The notes: generated from the sequence alone by a model not told the origin. DNA of 64,000 bases from Schistosoma haematobium (GCF_000699445.3 NC_067196.1:5184616-5248615), one strand, 5' to 3'. Shown: positions 22,565 to 35,108, numbered from the stretch's first letter. Translations and numbers: made by a program.

Positions 22565-22910
22565 GTTACCTAGAGGCACGAAAACTTTTCTAGGCACAGG
22601 GACTTTAGCCTACTTGATACAAAATTTGCAATTAGGTGGATATTCCTCGAACCATCAGCTGACAATATATTCAAAGAGTGCAACGCGCTTGCAGGTTCCT
22701 GGTTTATTTGAAAGGAAAGGTTGGCATTGAAGATTTTTAACACCCATAGATCGATAAGATCTTCACCATTAAGGTCAGTGAGAGCACAAACCCCCTGGTT
22801 GGTAGGCTTTCGTTTAGCCATGAACCTGTGGATATTTGACGTTAGCTTGTATTTTATCGACTGCCTTAGCCTATAAATATCTTTCGCCTCTTTGAACTTT
22901 TGCATTGTAT
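22565..22910 (-). mobile_element. LF (CR1-like) non-LTR fragment between endonuclease and RT
   Basis: A 111-codon minus-strand frame reads like the linker of CR1-type elements: a basic helix (KYKLTSNIHRFMAKRK), GVCALTDLNGEDLID, then FNANLSFQINQEP and LNILSADGSRNIHL. In CR1-like elements this is the stretch in which unpublished-insert markers of the type 'DxxGxxxxD ... FN..F' precede the RT domain. It stops before the polymerase motifs. The clade call rests on pattern memory only. Confidence 0.45.
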
Positions 22911-23509
22911 CTGTTTCTCAACTCCAAATGAGAGCTACGGCCAGAATCCTTCAAAAAGACTTTCCACTTGCACCAGGCTCAGTTATCAACTTACTCCATC
23001 ATACTTTGGATGACGTGCCTAGTCTTTCAAGTGGTACAGAAACTTTTAAGCATATATTCTATGCTAGTCCACAATAACGACTAGCTTCAGGAGGGCTTCT
23101 GTTATACTTCGGCCTGTAGCGCGGCATCGAGTTGAGGTTAACTATGAACACCGCTACAGAGAAACACGTGCCAAATAAATCAGAAGGCGTAGTTTGAACG
23201 TAACCAAATAGATCCATGAAATCCCCGAGAAGCCAAATACCAGAAGGCAATTAATGGACCAAGTCGAGATATATATTTGCTGGCGATCTCGTGGCATCGA
23301 GAGGATACCGAGATCGTGCCAGGATACAACCTTGGTTACAGAAGGTAACCGAATTCGCGCGAAGTTACAACCGAAGTGTAAGTATAAGAATGGAAGCACA
23401 AAATAGCTGTCATTAGCACAGTCAAACAAAAGCACGTTAAAACAAACACTGGTACAGTTGGTCATAATAATAATTGTTTTTGTTAAACCAGTCGTGTTCT
23501 CGTGATAAA
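22911..23509. other. No gene recognised
   Basis: Short frames on both strands, mostly antisense to nothing recognisable. LB endonuclease sequence begins just after, at about 23510. Confidence 0.35.
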
Positions 23510-25445
23510 TGTGAGTCACTACAGGCCATGATGAAGAAAATGCTCCACATACACGAGTTGCATTGATGCTGTCCAAACAAGCACAGAATGCACTTATAGG
23601 ATGGGAATCTCATGGACCAAAGATCATCAAAACCTCCTTCAAAACAAAGAAAGAGGGCATTCCAATAAACGTCATCCAATGCTATGCGCCTACCAACGAC
23701 TACAATTAAGACGCTAAAGATCAATTATACAATAGGCTGCAGTTGTAAGATCCAAACTATGGTTTGGACTGCCGGACAGCTGTCTGGATGAGTTAGATAC
23801 GCGCCCTCGGCCGTTTGAAACCAAAACAAAGTAATTGGGTAAGATGACGGTTCTATAATTTACCATAAATTTAAGTGTACATTATTATCTAAACAAATAT
23901 AACCACTCAGCTATCCAACCAATAATTGTTCAATTGATCAAATCTAAACTGCAATAAATAAGAAAGTTGATAAAGGATGCAAGAAATTTACCAATCACCA
24001 CAAATAAATGTTATTCTATCCTGTCTGGATAGATCACGTACAGATTCGTTCAAAAGGTAATAATTGGTCGCTCTATAACACAGAGTGTTTTCAATTCTGG
24101 AAGAGTGCTTCAATTCACAACCAAAATGCACAATTCCAGTCAACACAGGTCAAGCAATCAAAAGCAGGAACGAACCAAAATGGCTGCCGCCCAGACTTAG
24201 TATAAAGTAAAACAACATAAGTGCAGTTCGGGAAGAAACATGGGGAATTAGTGAAGGTGTAGTAAAAACAAAAACTATAATAAAATACAAGTATTAACAA
24301 ATCAAATGCAGTCAAAAAGTCAACAATGTACAACTAAGAGGATCAATAGGACAAAGTGCAAGTTTATACATGGAGGGATTTTCACGAACACACAAAGCAT
24401 TCAAAATGGATCTTACAGCAGTCAATCGTCGAGAAGTGACCATTCTGATGGGAGATTTAAATGCCATGGTTGGAATGAACAACAACGGATATAAAGACAT
24501 CATGGGACGACATGGATTGGGAGAAAGGAACGAAAATGGTGAGAGATTTGCAAACCTATGTGTCTTCAATAAACTGGTCATAGGCGGCACTATATCCTCA
24601 CATAAGCGCATTCACAAAACCACATGGAATTCACCGGATCACACCACGCAAAACCAAATCGACCATATCTACATCAACAAAGAAGTTCAGGGGGACGATG
24701 GGGGATGTGAGAACCAAGACAGGAGCCTATATAGCATCAGATCATCACTTGCTGGTCGCCAAGACAATATCACAAAAGTTCAATACGTCTTTTCTTCGGG
24801 ATACTAACAAACTCAACAAATTCAAGATAGTCCACAGCAATAGATTTCAGGCCTTTCATGATCTACTCAATGGAGAGGGAACTACTATGGAGAGCAACTG
24901 GAAAGGGATCAAAGAAGCAATCACTTCAACATGTCATGAGGTTCTGGGCCACAAGAAGCACCATCACAAGGAATGGATCACTGCTGATACACTGGATGAG
25001 ATTCAAGAAAGGAGGAACGAGAAGGCAGCAATCAATACCAGTCGAACAAGAGCAGAGAAAGCCAAGGCACAAGCTGAATACATAGAAGTAAACAAGCAAG
25101 TGAAGAGGAGCATCAGAACTGACAAACGTAAATATGTGGAAAATTTAGCAACGACTGCGGAAAAGGCTGCAAGAGGAAGAAACATGAGAGAACTGTATGA
25201 CACGACAAAGAGACTCTCTGGAAATCACCGTAAACCAGAACGACCAGTGAAAAGCGAGGAAGACGAGGTAATCACCAACATTGAAGAACAACGAAAGAGG
25301 TTGGCAGAGCATTTCGAAGAACTCTTGAATCGACCAGATATGAGAAGAATGAACATCGATTGGATAGAATTAGAAAGTAAGGGTCAGGACAGAATGGGCT
25401 GGAGAATGCTGGTCAGCGGTCTATACTCCATTAGGAGTAACAGGA
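23510..25445 (+). mobile_element. LB non-LTR retrotransposon, endonuclease copy lacking the RT
   Basis: Starts within the APE endonuclease (GHDEENAPHTRVALMLSK, INVIQCYAPTNDYN), is interrupted by an LTR-like insertion (23744-24417), and continues with the endonuclease core TILMGDLNAMVG (24445-24470), NQIDHIYINK and SDHHLLVAK (24733-24765). The Lys/Glu-rich linker then leads to EHFEELLNRP (25310-25340). At that point the whole RT is missing, and the frame joins the C-terminal end (IELESKGQDRMGWRML...SNRS) without a shift. A frameshift separates the frames 24370-24807 and 24698-25453. Confidence 0.8.
23739..24422. mobile_element. LTR-like or MITE-like insertion (674 bp) in LB, 5-bp target duplication
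   Basis: Element 23744-24417 begins TGTAAGATCC and ends GGATCTTACA, a perfect 10-bp terminal inverted repeat with TG...CA ends. GCAGT is duplicated outside (23739-23743 and 24418-24422). Taking the insertion out rejoins LB endonuclease sequence exactly. There is no coding capacity inside. A 5-bp duplication and TG...CA ends favour a solo LTR; a non-autonomous DNA transposon is the alternative. Confidence 0.72.
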
Positions 25446-25453
25446 GTATGTAA
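24698..25453 (+). pseudogene. LB endonuclease-linker-C-terminus mini-frame
   Basis: A 251-codon open frame. It begins with the last endonuclease strands (SDHHLLVAK near residue 13-21), covers the long charged linker (QERRNEKAAINTSRTRAEKAKAQAEY, KQVKRSIRTDKRKY, MRELYDTTKRLSGN), and after EELLNRP (about 210) runs straight into the polyprotein C-terminus (MGWRMLVSGLYSIRSN). The reverse transcriptase has been removed in frame. No function is expected; its openness suggests recent deletion. Confidence 0.6.
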
Positions 25454-25474
25454 GTAGTCCAATCTCGTCGGGAC

Positions 25475-25815
25475 AGTTAGACGAGAATATTTCGTATATT
25501 CTCAGTTCGGGTGCTCGAATTCAGACCTTATGGAGAGCTTCTCAAGTCACTAAATCTTTACCCCTAGGAGTATAGACGCTTCAGAGATGACCTTTTGATG
25601 CGTTTTAACATACTGAGCACCCTCTCAAATATTTTCTTCGGCTCAGTCTCGACATAGTGCCTGAAAGTTACAGTCACGAAAAAGCGAAAAAGGACTGTCG
25701 GCACACTTACCCTCTAAGGGTGGTAAAATCCTGGAATTCACTGTCGTTTAAAGCAGTCCAAGCAACTTCACAGGAGTCCTTTAAGAACAAGCTTTACATC
25801 TTCTTAATGTCAAAT
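25475..25815 (+). mobile_element. LF (CR1-like) non-LTR 3' end fragment
   Basis: Plus-strand translation across stops shows RRFRDDLLMRFNIL, a block like the RRLRGDLI..YKIL typical near the C-terminus of CR1/jockey-type elements, then KVTVTKKRKRTVGTLTL and a terminal block resembling NSLP...SLAAFKNRL (SPLRTSFTSS). It abuts the LB copy directly, so one inserted next to the other. Confidence 0.5.
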
Positions 25816-27102
25816 GAGGTTACACAATAGTCAAGGGGGAAGGAAGGAGTATAAGGATGAAAGTAAGAATTTACAGCTTAGGTAAATGATTTCGTCAGAA
25901 AGAAAGAAATCTTTACTGAATTCTATTTTTATTTAATGACAATGGGTCATTTTAATATTCTTAAATACCCAGTACAGTATCTCGGTGTGATTTACTAGTA
26001 TTATTCAGTGAGATCTTCAGATATCGGACTGTCTAAAAGGTTACACGATTTCCTTCTCATTAAACAGACTGATTAAACCGGAACCGATAGCATGGAAAAT
26101 AATGCTCTTGCGTCAGTAGATTGTTAGTCAATTAACCCGTTTACAATTCTCCACCAAAGGTAATTTACAAGAGAACGCCTTGGGGATCAATTCCTCTAGT
26201 CTCCATCCGTACTGTTTTCACAATTAAGAATTATGTTCACGCTGCATCAACGGCTAGCTGTGTGAGTTGTTTTAGTTAACATACCAGCACGACCCGCTTT
26301 TCAAATAATTGCCATTGTTTAACTGATATTGGTCTAATGGCTCTAGACTAGGTTGGATTTCATTTTGTCTATGAAAGACGGAATAAGTAACAGTAATTGG
26401 TGAGTAGAGAAGTAGTATGTTGCAATTGCGCTCCTATCTGTTTGACCTCACTACTCTTTAAACTAGTTTTGTACCTCTTACGTTGATGTTCCTGACCGAT
26501 ATTTTCTCCCTAAAACACCCAGTTTTCAATTAATTTGTGGAAATTATATAGTTAAGCTAAGACGAGGTGAAAGTGAGCTGATGGCAAGAAGGTTGCTTTG
26601 TTCCAGAAATTCGGAGTTTGCAGTAGAAACAGGAAATATCTTTTAGACGGTATATATAATGAAATTGTGTAAATACTTTTGCACTGAATAATATATGCCG
26701 CACACTGAGGACAGCTTGGCCCACGTTCAAGATTTTATCATGTTTCCATTTTTGTATTTTGTCAAAGTCATACAAGTGACACGATCAAGGCATCTCATAT
26801 TTGCAGTGTCCTTTCCGTGATACGAAATAAACTCCTAACTTTGTTGGGTCAAGTTGGCGAACTGATTGTTCTCCTGAACCTCATTCCGACTTACAAGGGG
26901 CTCATATATAGATAGACGGTCACTCAAAACGTCCGTTTATCCTACATGTCCTGATTAGTGATATAAGTTTTATTACCGCATGTGTGTGTATTCCATTGTT
27001 TTTGAAGCACCGCTCACCTGTGGAGAAACCGCTAAATAATGCTCTAGTTAATGCTGTGTAATATAAAGTTGGTAAAGCTAAATGCTCATCGACATGTGGT
27101 TA

Positions 27103-27148
<46 letters not shown>

Positions 27149-27476
27149 TAACCAGGATTTTACATCGGTTACTGAGTGATATAATTCTACAGATTGTTTA
27201 GACTTCGCTCATTGATATATACTTACTACTGAATTTGATGTGGCGTTTATTATCACTGTAGTCTGCAAATCTCTACTGGTTTGTGTACCTAGTCCTGATT
27301 TGTTTCTATTTTGCTTCAGTAAATAAGTATATCTTGTTACTTTCAAGATGGCTCTAATAAACGTTCTGTAGTCTCGTCTTCTCTGTGGGAGTAGACACAA
27401 CAATTTAGTGGTCATTCACAATTGTTTTGTTTAGTAACCTAAATTCTAACTACTCTTTGTGGCCGGCACGAAAATT
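25816..27476. other. No gene recognised
   Basis: AT-rich, no protein similarity. It contains the (TA)n tract at 27105-27146. Confidence 0.4.
27097..27154. repeat. (AT)n microsatellite with inverted flanking arms
   Basis: About 21 AT units at 27105-27146, flanked by GGTTAGGA on the left and TTCTAACC on the right. These pair apart from one base, so the whole tract could extrude as a cruciform. Confidence 0.75.
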
Positions 27477-28521
27477 ACACCAGATATTTATTTATTTATT
27501 TGTTTGAACACATTGTTACAAGGGGGAAGCAGATACGTATGCGCCACACAAATCTCATTTGCTTTGTGAGGGCTGTGATACTGCCCGGGTGCCCGAACTG
27601 AAGCAGGTGGTTTTATTAGGGGGCCAGACCCGGAGCCTTCGACCTGAATGTCTGATCCACAAGGTAGTGGAGCATCGTAAGGAGATGCAGTCCCATGGAG
27701 GCCGGTGACCGACAATTGGTTCATACGCCATTCGTTCCTTCAGGATAACGGAGCCCATGTGCACCATTGGTTTGGAATTGTGGTTTTCCAACTCCCCTAG
27801 GTAGACTCTCCATGTCCACCAACCCAGTCAAAGCGCCATACATTCGCTTTTCGTCTTCTCGGCGAGACTCTAATTTATGGACGACCTTTGAACGTGTCTT
27901 AAGTGATCTTGAGAAGTATTAGCCAATCAGAAAACAGTCAGTATAGAGTAAAAATATGTTATACAAAACCAAGGAGTCTGTACGCTCTTCAATCATCCGT
28001 ATGTATATTGTAGTATCTGGCTGCAGACAGTGTTACTGGTGCTTTCATTATCCAGTTCGCAATAATTGTCGTAATTTGCCTTAGTTAGAAATTATATATG
28101 GGGTTTTCATCACGAACTGACATCAGCTATAATGCCAGAAATTTATGTAGCCAAATGGATGAAAGGCTTCACTCCAAAATCCTAGATCTGTTATCTTATA
28201 CCTGATTGATTCGTCCACAAGTTATAGTCTCGCCGTTTTATTAGTTATATCCGCTCAATTATCACGTTTTGTACAAAATTCCCTGTCAACCGATCGTACG
28301 TTAGCACAAAGCATTAAAGTTTGCGCCGTAATTGGCTCGTCCATAAATTAGAGTCTCGCTGTCCTCTCAACTTCGTAAACAACACCCATACCACGAGAAG
28401 GCAGTGAGTAGGACTTCCCTGGCAGAGGCTATATACGCGTGGCCGTGTGGGAGCATTTCAAGAGGGAGAGCGAACTCTCCCCACTCTCGGCCGTACCAGG
28501 GTATTTGGGGGCACACCAGAT
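27477..28521 (-). mobile_element. D element with nested MITE and 9-bp target duplication
   Basis: D runs on the minus strand in two pieces, 28512-28361 (5' part) and 27860-27486 (3' part), ending in (AAAT)n. ACACCAGAT is duplicated outside (27477-27485, 28513-28521). The 3' part is nearly identical to the copy at 17437-17952, including both overlapping frames, so these two are close in age. A 500-bp insertion separates the pieces. Confidence 0.85.
27853..28368. mobile_element. MITE-like element, 500 bp with 23-bp terminal inverted repeats
   Basis: Element 27861-28360 lies inside D. Bases 27862-27884 (GCGAGACTCTAATTT...) are the exact reverse complement of 28337-28359. GTCTTCTC (27853-27860) and GTCCTCTC (28361-28368) flank it, an 8-bp duplication with one difference. 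There is no coding capacity. Related end sequences occur inside at 28208-28233 and outside at 29216-29240. The eight-base duplication suggests a hAT- or Merlin-type transposase as mobiliser; this is inference. Confidence 0.75.
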
Positions 28522-29213
28522 GTTTGGTAGTTTTTTATAAGAGAAGTCCGACGTTTTGGGTTTTCGCATCTTACAAAGACGATCAGATTTAAATGTGATG
28601 GTGTCGCTCCAAGTTCCTACGCATCACATCACCAGTGAAAATGAACGGTATGATTCCTGATATATGAATAAAGATGAAGAATAGACTTGCGTTATCGTGT
28701 TAGGTTCTTAGTCATTCTATTCAAGTTCTTCAACCAACTATTCGGATAACCACCAACCCTAACCAAAATTTCGGACACGATAGCTAAGACTGTCGTACTT
28801 TTGGGTGCCACTAAATCAGAAACGAGAACTGAATGCCAGAAGAATTTGGGAAACAGTGATGTAGATTAAACACGGAGGAATTTCAAGTCATTCGTCAGGG
28901 GATGCTGTCTTCACGCTTTCACTCCGCATCTCTCAGGTTGTTTCATATCAATTCGAAATTTCTTTGTACACGCATTTGTCCTATCGTCACTTTTAAAGTC
29001 AGTAATTTTCATGAACAGTCCCTAATAAATCCTCTTATTGGAGCTCTACTATAGTTTATCAGCTTTATTCCATAGAGACAAGTTATCTTTAGATGCTACC
29101 CGCACCTCTCAGTGAGGTTCATCATATAAAAGCCACAAGTACTGAAACTGTTGTTTCGATGTTTGTACGTCATGTAGCGTTGTGTAGCTAACCAATTTAC
29201 CTTAGTTGTTTTT

Positions 29214-29255
29214 ACGGCGAGACTTCAATTTATGGACTGACCAATTACATGTAAG
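29214..29255 (+). repeat. Isolated MITE end sequence
   Basis: ACGGCGAGACTTCAATTTATGGAC closely resembles the left end of the 27861 element. No right end was found nearby, so it is a fragment or a decayed copy upstream of the FBXO38-like gene. Confidence 0.45.
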
Positions 29256-29550
29256 ACAATAGATCATGTATTTTGTTGCGAAATTAATCCATCTGGCTAA
29301 ATAGCGTTTTGGAATTTCAGCTGATGTCAGTTCGTTTTAAAAGTTCTAACTCCTAACCCTGTTCATCAACTGTAAATCATAATCTCAATTCCTCGCTCCA
29401 GTTTATAATCCTCACTTAGCCCTAGTGAGTCAGTGAGCGTCCTCAAGGTTGTATCGTAATACTGCGTTCACGAATTTACACGTCGTAAATGAGTCACATC
29501 AATTAATCTATCAATGTCTTTTGTCAGCACATTTTACTCATATTTTATCC

Positions 29551-29570
29551 CTCTTTTATTTGTTTTGTAG
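29551..29570 (+). promoter_or_regulatory. Predicted splice acceptor in the FBXO38 5' UTR
   Basis: A pyrimidine-rich run, CTCTTTTATTTGTTTTGTAG, ends at 29570, 95 bases before the start codon. It could join an upstream 5' UTR exon or accept a spliced leader, since trans-splicing is known in schistosomes. The sequence alone does not decide between the two. Confidence 0.5.
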
Positions 29571-29665
29571 TCTCGTGATAACGCTTTCCGGGGCCCATGC
29601 ACCCAACTAGTATGATGATTATATATATGCTGTAATTTTCCCGAGTCACATTAAAAGTCTGTGAT

Positions 29666-30944
29666 ATGTCTAGCCGATCGCGTCAAAGGCGCAAGCGTTT
29701 TATCAGTGGGAGCACTTTGGATGAGACCTCTTCTTGTCGTGCAAAGAAAATGCTTATAAGTACTGTACATCATTCCAAGTCACAATGTAATGAGCAGCAT
29801 ACTTCTTTACCATCTTCACCAAATTCTCCTTTTCTGGATTCCGCAAATATGCTATTCCACAATTCTGATATCGGCTTGGGCACTTATGTTAATCGAAAGG
29901 ATATTCCTGGTGATCGTTCTGATCCGGTTGAAGATGAGAATTCATTTCCCTCAAGCATGTTTTCTGAAAAGCTTGTACAGCCCGGACTAAATCTGGTTCC
30001 TGAACCTTCATCAACAAACGAACATGATTCTGTAAGCCACAAAAATTCCTCTGTTCCTAATAAAAGTTTATTAAATTCCCGTCCGAGTACTATACTGGAT
30101 GCTGAATCCGATATCAACCTAGATAGAATGTTGATTCAGAATGAAAGAATGGTTTTAACGCCAACTCCGGTGGCAACAGACGATCCTGGCAGTTCCGAGG
30201 GGGAGTATGAAAATGAAAGTCGAGAATCAACTTTGCATCAAACTAATCCTTCAGTTCTTCATACCGCCTCAAGGAATATGACCAGTCAGTCCGGTTTGGT
30301 TAGTGTTCCGTCTAACCGAACTTTGGAACTTGTTGAATCCGAGTCACAGGGAAGTATATATTCCGACTCAGTTAAGGTTTCCGTTTTCGATACAATATCT
30401 CAGTCTACAGAATGCAGTTCTGCTAGGTCTGGGAACTTGTCAGCACTGAACTCGACTTTAACCAAACCAAGTGGATTTGTGGAGTCATCAACGCCGAATT
30501 GTTTCGTTGCACTGGTGAATTGTAGTCCTCCACTTCAAATTCTCTCCAGTCAGAAAATGCATAAAACTGTTAGTTGTCATCGGACTACCACTTTTTCTGA
30601 ATCTTCAGTTTTACCAAATATGGAGAATATTGAGTATCATGATTCTTCGGGTAGTAATGGGATGATTGTAACGTGTGGTTCTCATCGCTCTCACAGGAGC
30701 GCAAATGGAAGTCCCTATAAAAAAGAAGCTGAATCAATAAAACGAAATCCCTGTAGTTTCGAAAATCAACCTCATAACTTTCATCCAACAATAAACGTGA
30801 ACGACTTTTCAAGAGAAGCTCAACATAAGGTTCTACTAAGGTCAGAGTCACTGTCATCTTCAGTTTCAATCAGTAATAACAATTTTCTCCCTGATAAATT
30901 TCAACTGACACAAAAGTCTGATGATATCTCTACATTTCCTTCTG
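29666..30944 (+). CDS. FBXO38: FBXO38 exon 1: Ser-rich N-terminal extension (residues 1-426)
   Basis: The first 11 residues are basic (SSRSRQRRKRF), a possible nuclear signal. The rest is Ser/Asn/Pro-rich and probably disordered, with acidic patches (DDPGSSEGEYENESRES). It has no counterpart in mammalian FBXO38. Donor TCTG|GTAAGT splits a Gly/Asp codon (phase 1). The frame stays open by chance to 31021 past the donor. That this exon belongs to the gene is inferred from phase, orientation and the open joint with exon 2. Confidence 0.75.
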
Positions 30945-33900
30945 GTAAGTTGGACGTCACCATTTTCATTTTAAATAATTGTAATTTAGAACACTTCAGG
31001 GCATCTAGTCATCAGTTTTAATTTTGCATGTTGTGAACCTATTCCTCTATTGCCTTGTCAAATTATATATATAATGCAACTAGTCTCCAAACGCCCTGGT
31101 ACGACTGAGTGAGGGGAGTCCGCTCTTTTCGAAATGCTTTCATTGGGCCACGCGTATTTAACCATTACTAGGGAAGTCTTACCCACTGCCTTCTTGTGGC
31201 AGGTGTTTATGAAGTTAAGAGGACGAAAAGCGAATACCTAGTGCTTAAACCGGGTTGGTGACTATGGGGGATCCACCCTGCAAAGTTGAAAAACCTTGAT
31301 TCCAAGCCGATGTGCACATGAGCTCTTAGATCCTGAGGAGACAAAGAAAGTATGAGCCTATTCTTGGTCAACGGCTATCATGGGACTGTATCTCTTAGCG
31401 TTGCTCCATTGCCTTGTGAATTAGATCTCTGTGTCAGAAGCTCTGGGATCGGCTTCCTTACAAAGCCACTTGCTTTATGCACCCGGGCAGTATCCTTGCC
31501 ACTACACATATTCAGTGATTTGTGTGGCGCATATATAATTTGTTACCTCTCTGTACAAATGTTTGTGTCTGAATAAACAGGCTGGATTCATGTGCTTAGC
31601 TGTAGTTCACCTGCTTTGTGACCTGAAGTAACTTATCTAAGAGCTCAGAACATTGAGCACAAAAATTTGCGCTTGATGGATTCCTTTGTTTCCGGTTAGT
31701 CAAACAGTTGAAAAGCTATTTCCTTCTTTCAGAAGACAAATCATCTCCATGTTTGTGAATTAGTTTATAACTTTTGGTTCCACCTTAAAAGGATACTGTT
31801 TACTTGTCACATCAAACTTATAATTTCTCTTATTACGACCCGGCTATTCTTATTGCTTAGTAATCTCGGACACCAATTCACTCGACAAGTCCCCAAATGA
31901 GGGCACGGTTGAACAGGAAGGAATTTATATTCCAAATAACAAGGGTAGATTAAAGTAAGAAGCACAATAAGAAAAATGTTAGTATATTTATGGTTCTTGC
32001 ATGAGTAGATTCTAGTCTTCTCCGAGTACCAACGAGCACTGACTGTATCAGAAATAGTCAATCAGAGTGCACCAACACAATCGTGCACGGAACGTGCTTT
32101 AATCTAATCTATTTCTCGCTAACAGACTTTACACATTAGCCAATAAATACATGCAACCTTTTCAGTACTGTAGACACTCGCTTATCATACCTACGCTAGT
32201 TTGTTGAAATATCCACTTGGATCAATTCGGGCAACGAAGTAGAATGTTTTTCCATTTTGATCTGTTCAGCATCCCTGTATAGGTGGCTAGCTACGTGCTA
32301 TTTCTAAGTCATATCCATTCATGCATAGTGATTGTAGGTCATCATTTTATTCCGCTCAAAACCCTGTTTTGTATATCTAGCTGACTCATTTTTGTTATTT
32401 TATATAGTACCATCTGAAAAATCAATAATTCACTGAATTATGGCTTTATAATTTTTTTTTTCAGACCACATTTTCATCATAACTATTCCAAATTCTTCTG
32501 AGGTACCACCTACTTTTGTTAAGAAATGCAGAGATTCTGAAAGTGGTTTCTTCGATACTCCCACGTCTCATAATGCAAATAATATCCCAAGTCCAGAAGT
32601 CGGTCACAGCTATCCTCTCCGATCCCGCCTGCGACAGGCATCCTTGCGATTGCAGTGGCAAGCCATGCAAGTAGCTCCAAAGTCATTTGGGCAATTACCT
32701 ACAGAAGTTGTGTTTCGCATTATCCAGTATTTGAGCGTACAAGATGTATTTCGCCTTCAGCGTGTTAACCACCGGTTGAAATCTATTATTGAGCAGTATC
32801 TTCTACTGGTTAAGCGCATTAATTTTAGTAATGGTCTCCCGTTCGCATTCTTACCAGATTCAATCACAGATATAGCTCTGAAACGCATGCTAAGCCGTAC
32901 GCCAGAAGTCACACATATTCTTGGCTTTTATCCTCGTAAAATAGCAGAATCTTATCCATCCGACGGACAATACTCGAACATAAGTTCTGGTCATAATACA
33001 TTAACCTACGGTGGGATCATCACAGCCTTTCGACTTTGTCCGAAACTCCGCTCAGTTGAACTGATGGATGTCGAGTTGATGAGTGAGTTGGTTCGACATC
33101 TCCCGCGCATCAAATTTCACGGCATGTTTCGAAACCGCCCAGATTCTTGGGATTGTGAATACGCAGTTCCTCTGCCACCCGAACCGAATGCTGAAACTAT
33201 TTCAATGGATAGTGACCATGACTCTATGACAAGCCTCCCAAATTCACGTGACGAGTCCCATGTCGACTCAAAATCCAAGCCTCTTTTTGGCAGTTTTATT
33301 AGCACGTTATTTTGTTCCGCGACTGCTGCTTTAGCGCTGGGAAGTAGTCGTGGTAAGCGAAAAAATGTAAATCGTTTAAAATCTAAAAGCCAAACAGGAT
33401 GTGGATGTTCCATCCAGTCATTCCAATCTCTAAATGCAGCATTTTCATTTCCATTATGGAAGAATGAAAACAGTCAATCACTTACACAGATGACCGCACA
33501 ATCAGTCCATAAGGTTGCTTTGCGTCATGCGAATTTCGCAAATTGGTTTGAACCTATCGGTGAGTTGCCTCTTGGCCAAGGTTCACCTTCTACAGTGCCT
33601 CACTTCCTTCCATCTCGGCTGTTCACTGCATTTAATGGTGGTCCTAGTTTCCCTCCCGCGCACGAGAATATCCAAAATAATTCTGTCCCACCTATGGGGC
33701 AGGACTGTTACTCCAGTGCCGTGGAATCTTTACGCAATTTAGCCGTTTCACATTTTCTGCAACCTGGTTTGCCACCCATTGAAGCCGAGCTAATTGCTGT
33801 GGCTCCCTTTGGCTATTCTCGATGTTCTTTACATGGTGTAGGGTCTGGTCGGAACAGCATTCGTAATGCTCATGGTCCAGTCTTAGCATTTGCCTTCGGG

Positions 33901-35047
33901 GCTATATTCGTCCCTCCACAAGGAGTTTCGCCGTTCATTTTGCCATCCAATAACGCGTCAAACTGCCGCTTTATCGATGCAAGACAGTATAATGCCGTCC
34001 TATTGGGAGCTAACTTACTGCGCGGAGCACAAGGACCTCATCTTGCGTTTGAGCGTATATTCAACTTCCCGCAAAATGTTAATCAAAATAATGTTCCACG
34101 TCAAGTTCAGCTGCATGATCAAATAGGAGGGCGAAACCAACAAAGACAGCACCCTCAACGTTTTCGTCGACCACGTACAAGCATAACAAGCTTGAGTGCC
34201 TCCGGTCCATGGTTGGTCTCCCCATTTCCCAGTCAACTGCAGTGGATTATTTTACCTCATGCTATTACAAATCTAACCAAATTAGATCTAGTTTCTGTCG
34301 CAATTAGCTCTATTCCACGACTGGACAATATTAAATATCTACATCTTAAATGGGTAAGCACGAATTAGTTTTTTGGAAATATGTCGTTTTAAATGTAATA
34401 ATTAGTCTAAAAATACTTTCTACAATTTACTTATCTCTGTCATTCGGGAAATTATGAAGATTACGATAATGTAACTACTGTTAGTTACATATCAGATGTC
34501 TTTCACTTTGCTAGAGTTCTCAACATTTTTTCTCAATATTTAAACCTCATGTTTTCGAACTCCTGGGCGCCACCTACACTGAAACTCAGAAACCATGTAC
34601 ACGTTCATGCGATTAGTATATTGAGTATAGTTTGAACCTTTAACCCATTGGTTAAAAATTAAATCCTTACATCGATAAACCCATAAATCCTATATGTTAG
34701 ATTATGAGATAAATATATCAGGGAAACAGATTTACAAATTGGCTTAGTCTCAGATTTATTTAGTTTGAATAGTTCGACTGGAATTCCAGAGTATACAAAA
34801 TCCACTTTCAAAAATTAAAAGAAATTATTACATGAGATCCAATGTGTTAATAGTTTTCAAGTAGTCTAATTATTTGAGTATGAAGTAATTCTAAAATTTA
34901 TCATTTTATTATTTATTAAATCTAAACAGTTTAACATTCATTGGCTCTCAAACACTGATTATGGTTAACTATTAAGTTGTGTTGATTATTTTGATCTTTG
35001 TATCTAAAAGCCACATGTTATTATAACGCTTTTAGGCTGTGGAATTC

Positions 35048-35108
<61 letters not shown>

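Noticed and set aside
33117..33413. Minus-strand frame inside FBXO38 exon 2
   Set aside because: It is a shadow of the coding strand, which has clear FBXO38 similarity and splice sites.
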